A DNA stretch of 64,000 nucleotides, from the NCBI GenBank assembly GCA_964408185.1, contig CAYOYK010000011.1, positions 1-64,000 of the forward strand, read 5' to 3'. How positions within the stretch are numbered: position 1 is the stretch's first letter; the number at the start of each line of letters is the position of its first letter. Under the pieces are notes generated by a model that worked only from the letters and a program-made list of their open reading frames with translations, was not told where the DNA came from and did not search any database. This document shows positions 34,262-41,809 of the stretch, one piece after another. Origin of the DNA: CAYOYK01 sp964408185 (GTDB lineage: Bacteria > Bacillota > Clostridia > Christensenellales > Aristaeellaceae). A program made the translations under genes and the position numbers.

Positions 34262-35521
34262 TCAGGCGCGGCCGTCCGCTTCGGCATTGCAAAGCGCCGT
34301 CAGCTCGCCGCATACGGCCTGCGCGCAGTCCGCCGCGCGGAAGGAGCCGGCCCACAGCGCACGCGCCGCCGCGCGCCGCGCAAGCTGCGCCTCGCACGGC
34401 TCCCGCGCCAGCGCGAGCAGGCCGTCGCAGATCGCCCGCGCGTCCGCGTCGGCGGGCAGCAGCACGCCCGTGCCGGCCGTGACCAGCTCCGGCACGCCGC
34501 CCACGGCCAGCCCAAGCAGCGGGATCCCGGCCGAAAGCGCCTCCATCATGCTGACGGGCAGGCCCTCGCTGGAGGAAACGTTGGCCAGCGCGTGGGGACG
34601 GAGCGCCGCGTATTCCACCGCCAGCGAGGCGTTGGGCACGCGCCCGCGCAGCTCGATTTGCAGCTCCGGGCGGGCGGCGGTCAGCGCGCTTGCCTGCGCG
34701 CGAAGCTCCGGCAGCAGCGCGCCGTCGCCAAAGTGCACCCAGCGCAGCGGAACGCCCTCCGGCCAGAGCGCCAGCGCCTCCGCGAGCAAGCGCACGCGCT
34801 TGACGGGAATCACGTTGGAGCAGCTGACCACCGTAAACACGCCGTCCGGCGCGGGCGGCTCCGTCTGCGCGAAGCCCTCGCAGCCCAAGTACCGCGCCTG
34901 ATACTTGGGGCCGTCCGGTCGGCTCCAGCGGCGCAGATAGTAGGCCTTGCCCTGCTCGCATACGAAGAACAGCCGGTCCAGCCGCCGGTCGATGCAGGGG
35001 CGGTACGGGAGCCAATCCTGCTTTGCGGCGGCCTGATACAGGTCGTAGCCGTGCGCGCGGGCCGCGAAGCGCAGGTCGGGAAATCGGCCTTTCAGCCGCG
35101 CGAACGCGTAGGTCTGCGGCGTCGTCCAAAAAAAGTAGAGCACGCCCTCGGAGGGCTGCTTTTGCAGATATTTGCGCAGGCAGCGCTGATAGCGCAGCGC
35201 CCGCGCCCCGTGCACCCAAATCACGGACGCGCGCCGCGCCCACGCTCGGAGGGAAACTCCCCGCCGGGCCGCGAGCAGCTCGCGCCAAAAATCGGCCTGA
35301 AACAGCGCCATCGCCAAATAGAGCGCCAGCGGGCGGGCGTTGCGCAAACGCTCCACGCGCACGCCGTCCGGCAGAGGCTCCACCGGCTCCTCGCCCCACA
35401 CGCGGAAGGGCAGCAGCGTCACATCGAAGGCGCGGGCCAGCGCGCGCAGCTCCGCGTGCAGAAAGCTCGCCTCCTCAGCGGTAAACGGATAGCTTTCGGT
35501 GATCAAATAAAGCGGCTTCAT
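34262..35521 (-). CDS. Glycosyltransferase, GT4-like
   Basis: 419 residues, GT-B fold. The C-terminal donor domain holds VSCSNVIPVKRV, ELRGRVPNA and NVSSSEGLPVSMMEALSAGIPLLG (E-x7-E motif region), then GGVPELV. The N-terminus ITESYPFTAEEASFLHAEL resembles glycosyltransferases of exopolysaccharide clusters. The sugar and acceptor are unknown and there is no capsule cluster nearby. GGAGA precedes the ATG at 35521, with a promoter upstream. Monocistronic. Confidence 0.85.
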   Translation of the reverse strand: MKPLYLITESYPFTAEEASFLHAELRALARAFDVTLLPFRVWGEEPVEPLPDGVRVERLRNARPLALYLAMALFQADFWRELLAARRGVSLRAWARRASVIWVHGARALRYQRCLRKYLQKQPSEGVLYFFWTTPQTYAFARLKGRFPDLRFAARAHGYDLYQAAAKQDWLPYRPCIDRRLDRLFFVCEQGKAYYLRRWSRPDGPKYQARYLGCEGFAQTEPPAPDGVFTVVSCSNVIPVKRVRLLAEALALWPEGVPLRWVHFGDGALLPELRAQASALTAARPELQIELRGRVPNASLAVEYAALRPHALANVSSSEGLPVSMMEALSAGIPLLGLAVGGVPELVTAGTGVLLPADADARAICDGLLALAREPCEAQLARRAAARALWAGSFRAADCAQAVCGELTALCNAEADGRA

Positions 35522-35560
35522 ACATCTCTCCTGTGGCGCGCGGGGGACGCGCGCACGCAC

Positions 35561-35589
35561 AGTATAGCAGATAGCGCCGCGCGGGGCAA
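35561..35589 (-). promoter_or_regulatory. Promoter of the GT4-like gene
   Basis: Minus strand TTGCCC (35589-35584), 17 bases, TATACT (35566-35561). Back to back with the ruvC promoter. Confidence 0.65.
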
Positions 35590-35598
35590 GGCGGCGGA

Positions 35599-35627
35599 TT
35601 GACAAACGCGGCGTTCCCAAGTATCAT
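35599..35627 (+). promoter_or_regulatory. Promoter of ruvC-ruvA-ruvB-queA
   Basis: Consensus TTGACA (35599-35604), 17-base spacer, TATCAT (35622-35627), 25 bases before the ruvC ATG. Confidence 0.8.
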
Positions 35628-35652
35628 AACGCATAGAAACGGAGGCGGCGGC

Positions 35653-36147
35653 ATGGTGCTGTTGGGGATCGATCCGGGGCTTGCGACGCTTGGCTGGGGC
35701 GTGATCGACGCGGCGGGCGGGCGCTCGCGGCTGATCGACTACGGCGCCATTCTCACCACGCCGGAGCAGCGCCTGCCCGACCGCCTGAAGCAGATCGGCG
35801 CGGACATGGACGCGCTGCTGCTGCGCTTCCAGCCGGAGGAGATCGCGTTTGAGGAGCTCTTCTTCGCCAAAAACGTCACGACCGCGTTCACCGTGGGCGC
35901 GGCGCGCGGGGTGAGCATCGCCCGCTGCGCGGAGTATACCGATAAGCTGTACGAGTACACGCCCATGCAGGTCAAGCAGGCCATCGTGGGCTACGGCAAG
36001 GCGGAGAAGCGCCAAATCCAGCAGATGGTCAAGCTGATGCTGCGCATGGAGGAGATCCCCCGCCCGGACGACGCGGCCGACGCCCTCGCCATCGCCATGA
36101 CGCACGCGGCCGTGGGGCCGCTCAAAACCGAGTTTCGCATGAAATAA
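35653..36147 (+). CDS. ruvC: Holliday junction resolvase RuvC
   Basis: 164 residues, usual length. The acidic metal site is visible: D7 in GIDPG, a Glu in AFEELFF (E67/E68), and Asp residues in RPDDAADALA. It cleaves Holliday junctions at the end of recombination together with RuvAB. GGAGGCGG precedes the ATG at 35653. First gene of the ruv operon. Confidence 0.96.
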   Translation: MVLLGIDPGLATLGWGVIDAAGGRSRLIDYGAILTTPEQRLPDRLKQIGADMDALLLRFQPEEIAFEELFFAKNVTTAFTVGAARGVSIARCAEYTDKLYEYTPMQVKQAIVGYGKAEKRQIQQMVKLMLRMEEIPRPDDAADALAIAMTHAAVGPLKTEFRMK

Positions 36148-36168
36148 CGCCCGTTGGGAGGCCGAACG

Positions 36169-36786
36169 ATGATCTCCATGCTCAAGGGAACCATCCTGGA
36201 CAAGGACGCGAACGAGGCCGTGCTGATGGCCGGGGGCGTCGGCTTCCGGCTGCTGTGCTCAGGCAACACAGTCTCCATGCTGCCGCAGGCCGGCGGCGAG
36301 GCGACGGTGTACACCTACCTCTCCGTGCGCGAGGACGCGATGGAGCTGTACGGCTTCCTTACCAAGGAGGAGCGCGCGATGTTTCGCAGCCTGATCTCCG
36401 TAAGCGGCATCGGGCCGAGGAGCGCGCTGTTTGTGCTGGGCAGCATGCCGCTGAGCGACCTGCGGCTCGCCATTTTAACGGGCGATACCGCCGCGCTCAG
36501 CCGCGCGCAGGGCGTGGGCAAAAAGACCGCGCAGCGCATCGCGCTGGAGCTGCGCGACAAGCTGGCCAAGGACGCGCTGTCCGACGAGAGCGCCTTTGCC
36601 GCCGCTGATCTGGCCGGGGACGCGCCCATCGCTCACGATGCGATCAGCGAGGCGATGCAGGCGCTCAAGGCCCTCGGCTACTCCCCGCAGGAGGCCACCG
36701 CGGCCCTCCGGGGCGTCAAGGGGCAGGCCGATACCGCCGACGAGCTGATCCGTCTGGCGCTGAAAAAGATGATCCAATCGGAGTAA
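36169..36786 (+). CDS. ruvA: Holliday junction helicase subunit RuvA
   Basis: 205 residues. An N-terminal OB domain (MISMLKGTILDKDANEAVL, YGFLTKEERAMF), two helix-hairpin-helix motifs (SGIGPRSALFVL, QGVGKKTAQRIALEL) and the C-terminal domain III (EAMQALKALGYSPQEA) that contacts RuvB. It binds the junction as a tetramer. TTGGGAGG precedes the ATG. Confidence 0.96.
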   Translation: MISMLKGTILDKDANEAVLMAGGVGFRLLCSGNTVSMLPQAGGEATVYTYLSVREDAMELYGFLTKEERAMFRSLISVSGIGPRSALFVLGSMPLSDLRLAILTGDTAALSRAQGVGKKTAQRIALELRDKLAKDALSDESAFAAADLAGDAPIAHDAISEAMQALKALGYSPQEATAALRGVKGQADTADELIRLALKKMIQSE

Positions 36787-36820
36787 CGGGCTGATCGCCT
36801 GAAAGAATCGAGGCTTCGTG

Positions 36821-37858
36821 ATGCAAGACGACGAACGGCTTCTATCCACCGCCTTCCGCGCCGAGGACGAGCAGGAGGCCTCCCTGCGCCCCAAGACCCT
36901 TGGCGAGTACGTGGGGCAGGAGGCCATCAAGCAGAGCCTGCGCATCAGCATTCAAGCGGCGCTGAAGCGGCGGGAGCCGCTGGACCACCTGCTGCTGTAC
37001 GGCCCTCCCGGATTGGGCAAGACCACGCTGGCGGGCATTATCGCGTCCGAGATGGGGCAGAGCATTCGCATTACCAGCGGCCCCGCCATCGATCGCCCAG
37101 GCGATCTGGCCAGCATCCTTACCAACCTTGCGCCCGGCGACGTGCTGTTTATCGATGAGATCCACCGCCTCCCCCGCGTGGTGGAGGAGGTGCTCTACCC
37201 CGCCATGGAGGACTACGCGCTGGATATCATGATCGGCAAGGGGCCGACTGCGCGCAGCATCCGGCTCGACCTGCCCAAGTTTACGCTGGTCGGGGCCACC
37301 ACGCGCGCGGGCCTGCTCAGCGCGCCGCTGCGCGACCGCTTTGGCATACTGTACCGGCTGGAGATGTACACGCCCGCCGAGCTGGCGCGCATTGTGCGCC
37401 GCAGCGCGGGCATCCTGCACGTGGAGGCGACCGACGACGGCGTGCTGGAGATCGCCGGACGCAGCCGGGGTACGCCGCGCATCGCCAACCGCATGCTGCG
37501 CCGCGTGCGCGATTACGCGCAGGTGGAGGCCGACGGCCGCATCACGCCGGAGGTCGCGCGGGCGGGGCTTGCGATGCTCAACGTGGACGAGCTGGGGCTC
37601 GATCAGGTGGACCGCACCATGCTGCGCACGATGATAGAAAAATTTGGCGGCGGGCCGGTGGGGCTGGATACGCTCGCCGCGACGACGGGCGAGGACGCGA
37701 CCACCATCGAGGACGTGTATGAGCCGTACCTCATGCAGCTTGGGTTCATCATGCGCACGCCGCGCGGGCGCGTGTGCATGCCCGCCGCGTACACGCATTT
37801 GGGGCTGGCCGAGCCGGACGCGGAGCCGTCCGCCGACGGCGAGCAGATCAAGTTTTAG
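36821..37858 (+). CDS. ruvB: Holliday junction helicase motor RuvB
   Basis: 345 residues. An AAA+ ATPase with Walker A YGPPGLGKTTLA, Walker B VLFIDEIHRL, sensor 1 LVGATTRAGLLSAPLRDRFG (arginine finger region) and a C-terminal winged helix ending with RTPRGRVCMPAAY. It drives branch migration. The ATG at 36821 is used; a GTG directly before it (36818) is also in frame. The ribosome site is weak (GAGG). Confidence 0.97.
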   Translation: MQDDERLLSTAFRAEDEQEASLRPKTLGEYVGQEAIKQSLRISIQAALKRREPLDHLLLYGPPGLGKTTLAGIIASEMGQSIRITSGPAIDRPGDLASILTNLAPGDVLFIDEIHRLPRVVEEVLYPAMEDYALDIMIGKGPTARSIRLDLPKFTLVGATTRAGLLSAPLRDRFGILYRLEMYTPAELARIVRRSAGILHVEATDDGVLEIAGRSRGTPRIANRMLRRVRDYAQVEADGRITPEVARAGLAMLNVDELGLDQVDRTMLRTMIEKFGGGPVGLDTLAATTGEDATTIEDVYEPYLMQLGFIMRTPRGRVCMPAAYTHLGLAEPDAEPSADGEQIKF

Positions 37859-37868
37859 AGGCGATTGC

Positions 37869-38894
37869 ATGCTGACCAAGGATTTTGATTACGACCTGCC
37901 GCAGAGGCTCATCGCGCAGACGCCCATCGAGCCGCGCGATCACAGCCGCCTGCTGGTGTACGACCGCGCCGACCAAAGCATTGCCCATCGGCATTTTTAC
38001 GATTTGCCGGAGTACCTTTGCGCCGGGGACGCGCTGGTGCTCAACGAGACGCGCGTGATCCCGGCCCGCCTGCTGGGCGAAAAGGCCGATACCCACGTGC
38101 CCGTGGAGCTGCTCCTGCTCAAGCGCCTTGCCCTTGACGAGTGGGAGGCCCTCGTGCGGCCGGGCCGCAGGCTCCAGCCGGGGGCGGTATGCAGCTTTGG
38201 CGACGGGCTGCTGACGGCGGAAATCCTCGCCTCCGCGGACGACGGCAGCCGCCGCGTGCGCTTTCGGTACGACGGCGTGTTTGAGGATTTGCTCGACCGC
38301 TTGGGGCAAATGCCGCTGCCGCCCTATATCCACGAGCATTTGGAGGACCCGACCCGCTACCAGACGGTCTACGCGCGGCTCGACGGCAGCGCCGCCGCGC
38401 CCACGGCCGGGCTGCACTTTACGCCGGAGCTGCTGGACAGGATCCGCGCCATGGGCGTGGCGGTCGTCCCGGTGCTCCTGCACGTAGGGCTGGGCACCTT
38501 CCGCCCCGTAAAGGCGGAGGATGTCAGCGAGCACCACATGCACGTGGAGCACTACGAGGTGAGCGAGGCCGCCGCGCGGGCCGTCAACGCCGCGCGGGCA
38601 AACGGCGGCCGCATTGTGTGCGTGGGCACCACCAGCGTGCGCACGCTGGAGAGCGCCTCCACGCCGGACGGAATCGTGCACGCGCAGAGCGGCGACACGG
38701 GCATTTTCATCACGCCGGGCTACCGCTACAAGGCCGTGGACGCGCTGATTACCAACTTCCATCTGCCGCAGAGCACGTTGCTCATGCTGGTGAGCGCGCT
38801 GATGGGCCGCGAGGAGGCCCTGCGCGTCTACGCCGAGGCCGTGCGGGAGGAGTATCGGTTTTTCAGCTTTGGGGACGCCATGCTCATTCTCTGA
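37869..38894 (+). CDS. queA: S-adenosylmethionine:tRNA ribosyltransferase-isomerase
   Basis: 341 residues. Typical QueA segments are DFDYDLPQRLIAQTP, LVLNETRVIPARL, MPLPPYIH, PTAGLHFTPELL, HVGLGTFRPV and TNFHLPQSTLLMLVSA. It converts preQ1 in tRNA to epoxyqueuosine using the ribosyl group of SAM. Tgt, the usual next gene, is not in the window. The ATG at 37869 lies 10 bases after the ruvB stop with GAGG before it. Confidence 0.96.
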   Translation: MLTKDFDYDLPQRLIAQTPIEPRDHSRLLVYDRADQSIAHRHFYDLPEYLCAGDALVLNETRVIPARLLGEKADTHVPVELLLLKRLALDEWEALVRPGRRLQPGAVCSFGDGLLTAEILASADDGSRRVRFRYDGVFEDLLDRLGQMPLPPYIHEHLEDPTRYQTVYARLDGSAAAPTAGLHFTPELLDRIRAMGVAVVPVLLHVGLGTFRPVKAEDVSEHHMHVEHYEVSEAAARAVNAARANGGRIVCVGTTSVRTLESASTPDGIVHAQSGDTGIFITPGYRYKAVDALITNFHLPQSTLLMLVSALMGREEALRVYAEAVREEYRFFSFGDAMLIL

Positions 38895-38950
38895 GGCTCC
38901 GGCTAATCCCGCGCCCATCCGCGCACACTACCCACCGGGAGGCGATCGCC

Positions 38951-39787
38951 TTGCGGTGGTTCTTTTTGCTCTTTTGGCTGACGGCGACCCGCGCGGCCGC
39001 GAGGCGCGTGCGGCGCATGCGGGCAAGCGGGGAAATTGCCCGCGCCGGGCGGGCCTGCGCGGCCTTCGCGTGGGCGCTGCGCACGGCGCTGGCGACGGGC
39101 ATGGGCGCGCAGATGGCCGCGCTGGCGAGGGACGGCCTGCTTACGCTGCAAACCGCCCTGCCGCTGCACCTGTGCAGCTTCTCGGCGGTGGTCGCGATGC
39201 TCGCGCTGCCGTCGGGCGCGGCGGCGGCCCTGCCGACGGACGGCGCGCGGCTGCTCCGCTTGGCCCGCGATTGGCTCTGGCTGCTGGGCGCGCCCTGCGC
39301 GCTGCTGGCGCTGCTGTTCCCCGCGGTACGCCCCACGTCCCTGCCATGGCTGACGGAGGCCGGGTTCTATCAGCTCCACGCGGCGCTGCTGTGCGCGCCG
39401 CTGTACCTGCGCCTCGCGGCAAACGCGCCCCTGCCGACCGATCCGCGCCCCGCGCTGCTGGCCGGGCTGCTGCTGACGGCCTGCGTAGCGGGCTTCGACC
39501 GCGCGACGGGCTGCAATTATCTGTTCTTGCTGCGCGCGCCGCAGGGCACGCCGCTGGCCGCCATGGCCGCGCGCGGCGCGCCGACCTACGCGGCGGCGCT
39601 GGCCGTATCGGGCATGGCGCTGACCTCGGCGCTGTGCGCTGGCTGCGCGAGAATCGGCGCGCGCAAAAAAGACGGCGCACCTGCAAGGGCCGCGCCGCCG
39701 GAAAATCGGGCTCGGCAAGCGGAGGCTCAGGCCTCGCCGTCCACCAGCCGGGCGTACACCGGGTCGCCGTCGAGGGTGGCAAAGTAG
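38951..39787 (+). CDS. YwaF/TIGR02206-type membrane protein
   Basis: 278 residues, about six to seven hydrophobic segments. The motif ALPLHLCSFSAV and the later FDRATGCNYLFLLRAPQGTPL match the YwaF (TMEM164-like) family; relatives in animals are acyltransferases, bacterial ones are unassigned. The start is TTG at 38951 with GGGAGG about 8 bases upstream. The last 61 bases overlap the convergent lysA-like gene; the polar tail may therefore be longer than the family needs. Confidence 0.72.
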   Translation: MRWFFLLFWLTATRAAARRVRRMRASGEIARAGRACAAFAWALRTALATGMGAQMAALARDGLLTLQTALPLHLCSFSAVVAMLALPSGAAAALPTDGARLLRLARDWLWLLGAPCALLALLFPAVRPTSLPWLTEAGFYQLHAALLCAPLYLRLAANAPLPTDPRPALLAGLLLTACVAGFDRATGCNYLFLLRAPQGTPLAAMAARGAPTYAAALAVSGMALTSALCAGCARIGARKKDGAPARAAPPENRARQAEAQASPSTSRAYTGSPSRVAK

Positions 39788-41001
39788 TCGCGCAGGGTCT
39801 CCGCGCGGCGGATGCGCCGCATGCCGCCGTCCTCGCCCAGCAGCACCTCCTGACAGCGCAGCTTGCCGTTGTAGTTATAGCCCATGGACAGGCCGTGCGC
39901 CCCGGTATCGTGAATCACCAGCAGGTCGCCGATCTGGATGGGCGGCAGCATGCGGTCGATGGCAAACTTGTCGTTGTTCTCGCACAGGCACCCGGTCACA
40001 TCCACCTTTTGGTCGTGGGGCAGGCCCTCCTTGCCGGGCACGGTGATGTGGTGATACGCGCTGTACATGGCCGGACGCATGAGGTCGCAGGCGGACGCGT
40101 CCACGCCGATGTAGCGCTTGTAGATGTTTTTTTCATGCGTGGCGCGGCAGACCAAGAAGCCGTGCGGCCCGGTCATGTAGCGCCCCAGCTCGGTCTTGAT
40201 GGCGACCCCGGCAACGCCCTGCGCCGTCAGCTCGTTCTGATAGGCGGCCCGCACGCCCCGGCCGATAGCCTCGATGTCGGCGACGGGCTCATCCGGGCGA
40301 TAGGGAATGCCGATGCCGCCCGACAGGTTGATGAACGCGAGCGGCAGGCCGGACTCGGCCATCAGCTCCCGCGCAACGCGGAACAGCAGGCGGGCCAAGG
40401 CGGGGTAGTAGGCGGGATCGGTGGTGTTGCTGCTGAGGAACGCGTGCAGCCCGAAGCGCTTCGCGCCCAAGCCGCGGAGCCGCGCGAGCGCCTCGCTGAG
40501 CTGCGGCCGCGTCATGCCGTACTTGGACTGGGCGGGCTCCCCCATGATCTCGTTGCCGATGCGAAAGCCGTCGCCCGGATTGTAGCGCAGGCAGATTTCC
40601 TCCGGGATGCCGCCGTTGGCCGCCAGCTCGTCGATGTGGGTGATATCGTCCAAGTTGATGTACGCGCCCAGCTTGCGCGCGTAGGCAAACTCCTCCGGCG
40701 GCACCACATTGGCGCTGAACATGATGTCCCCGCCCGCAAAGCCGTTGGCCTCGGCCAGCTTGAGCTCGCTCAGGGAGGCGCAGTCCACGCCGCAGCCCTC
40801 CTCGCGGAGAATGCGCAGGATGGCGGGGGTAGGCAGCGCTTTGACCGCGAAATACTCCTTGTAGTCATCAATGCCCGCAAAGGCGCTCTTCAGCGCGCGG
40901 GCTGTCTGGCGGATGCCGCGCTCGTCATACAGGTGCATCGGCGTGCCGAACGCTTCGGCGGCCTGCCGGAATACGGAATCGGGAAGGGTAAAGTTTGGCA
41001 T
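39727..41001 (-). CDS. lysA: Diaminopimelate decarboxylase-like PLP enzyme
   Basis: 424 residues, fold type III. The PLP Lys is K54 in EYFAVKALPTP. Further motifs are GCGVDCASLSELKLA, LSGGIGIPYRP (phosphate-binding Gly-rich loop), TELGRYMTGPHG, and DVTGCLCENNDKF carrying the partner Cys. The C-terminal HDTGAHGLSMGYNYN is typical. The likely reaction is meso-diaminopimelate to lysine. Arginine or carboxynorspermidine decarboxylases of the same family are less likely. AGGAGG precedes the ATG. No lysine riboswitch is seen upstream. Confidence 0.88.
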   Translation of the reverse strand: MPNFTLPDSVFRQAAEAFGTPMHLYDERGIRQTARALKSAFAGIDDYKEYFAVKALPTPAILRILREEGCGVDCASLSELKLAEANGFAGGDIMFSANVVPPEEFAYARKLGAYINLDDITHIDELAANGGIPEEICLRYNPGDGFRIGNEIMGEPAQSKYGMTRPQLSEALARLRGLGAKRFGLHAFLSSNTTDPAYYPALARLLFRVARELMAESGLPLAFINLSGGIGIPYRPDEPVADIEAIGRGVRAAYQNELTAQGVAGVAIKTELGRYMTGPHGFLVCRATHEKNIYKRYIGVDASACDLMRPAMYSAYHHITVPGKEGLPHDQKVDVTGCLCENNDKFAIDRMLPPIQIGDLLVIHDTGAHGLSMGYNYNGKLRCQEVLLGEDGGMRRIRRAETLRDYFATLDGDPVYARLVDGEA

Positions 41002-41067
41002 AGATTGCAGCCTCCTTGCGGTACATCGCCGCGACAGCGCAGTAAAGCGTTAAGCGAGCAACAACGA

Positions 41068-41084
41068 GCCTGCTGTGCGCAGGC
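41068..41084 (-). terminator. Hairpin between the FakA-like gene and lysA
   Basis: GCCTGC and GCAGGC pair around five bases. On the minus strand no long T run follows, so it may be an attenuating hairpin rather than a terminator. Confidence 0.3.
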
Positions 41085-41155
41085 CCGAAGAACGATCCAG
41101 CGGCGCGGCCGCCTACGGTTCGGCGGCGCGATCGCCGATGTGGATTGCGCTGCGC

Positions 41156-41407
41156 TCAGCCGTCCAGCCCGTTCTCCTGCCGCTCCATGTTTTCCACCAC
41201 AATGTCGTGGATGTCGCCGAGGGACGAGCAGTACTCCAGCACCTGCCACGGCTCGTTGGTGTGATAGTGGATCTTGATCAGATCCTCGTCGCCGACGGCC
41301 AACAGGCAGTCGCCCTTGATTTTGGTTTCGATGTAATCATGGATGTCGTCCTCGGAGAGGTCGTGGCCCTCGATGAGGAGCTGAGTGTCAAACTTGAATT
41401 CGAGCAT
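41156..41407 (-). CDS. Stand-alone FakA/DAK-like domain protein
   Basis: 83 residues. The sequence FKFDTQLLIEG, GDCLLAVGDEDLIKIHYHTN, PWQVLEYCSSLGDIHDI and VENMERQ corresponds to the middle segment of FakA/YloV-type fatty acid kinases (usually GDSLVVVGDEDLVKVHVHT and IENMREQ). The N-terminal nucleotide-binding DAK2 domain and the C-terminal domain are missing. It has its own AAAGGAAGG and ATG, so it is probably a real small protein and not debris; its partner is unknown. Confidence 0.72.
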   Translation of the reverse strand: MLEFKFDTQLLIEGHDLSEDDIHDYIETKIKGDCLLAVGDEDLIKIHYHTNEPWQVLEYCSSLGDIHDIVVENMERQENGLDG

Positions 41408-41515
41408 GGGTACCTTCCTTTCGGCGGGGGAGCCCCGCGCGGGAGTCGCGGCGCTGTGGCCGCGGGAACCGCCCCATTATAGCATGCCTTCCGGCTGGCG
41501 GCAAGAGGCGGCCCG

Positions 41516-41660
41516 GTTCTTCCGGTGTATTCGCGGTCCTTCCGGTGTGTTCGCGGCTCTTCCGGTTACTCGCTTGATTCTTCCGATGTGTTTGCTTGGT
41601 TCTTCCGGTGTGTTCGCGGTCCTTCGATGTGTTTGCTTGGTTCTTCCGGCGTATTCGCGC
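41516..41660. repeat. Minisatellite of seven 20-22 bp units
   Basis: Seven degenerate units of the type TTCTTCCGGTGTGTTCGCGG follow one another. Two alternate forms exist (ending TTCGCGG or TTTGCTTGG). Open frames across it on both strands give only Ser/Cys- or Arg/Thr/Asn-rich low complexity. The remaining gap (41408-41515 and 41661-41809) holds only the promoter of the next gene. Confidence 0.85.
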
Positions 41661-41699
41661 GTTCGGGGCTTGCGTCGGCGCGGCGGGATCAGCCCGCGG

Positions 41700-41728
41700 T
41701 TGCTTTCCCTGCGCGCGTGTAGTAAAAT
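41700..41728 (+). promoter_or_regulatory. Promoter of the DUF6056 gene
   Basis: TTGCTT (41700-41705), 17-base spacer, TAAAAT (41723-41728). Confidence 0.65.
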
Positions 41729-41809
41729 ACGGTATACGCGCCGCACGGCCGATGAACCCCGCCGTGCGGCCCAAGCGCCGCGCGGGCTGCCGCGCAAGGA
41801 GGAATCGCC

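Noticed and set aside
41002..41155. Lysine riboswitch or T-box before lysA
   Set aside because: The 154-base leader lacks the size and conserved boxes of either; only one short hairpin is seen.
41516..41660. CRISPR array or coding repeat
   Set aside because: Units abut each other with no spacers, and both strands give only low-complexity peptides without ribosome sites.
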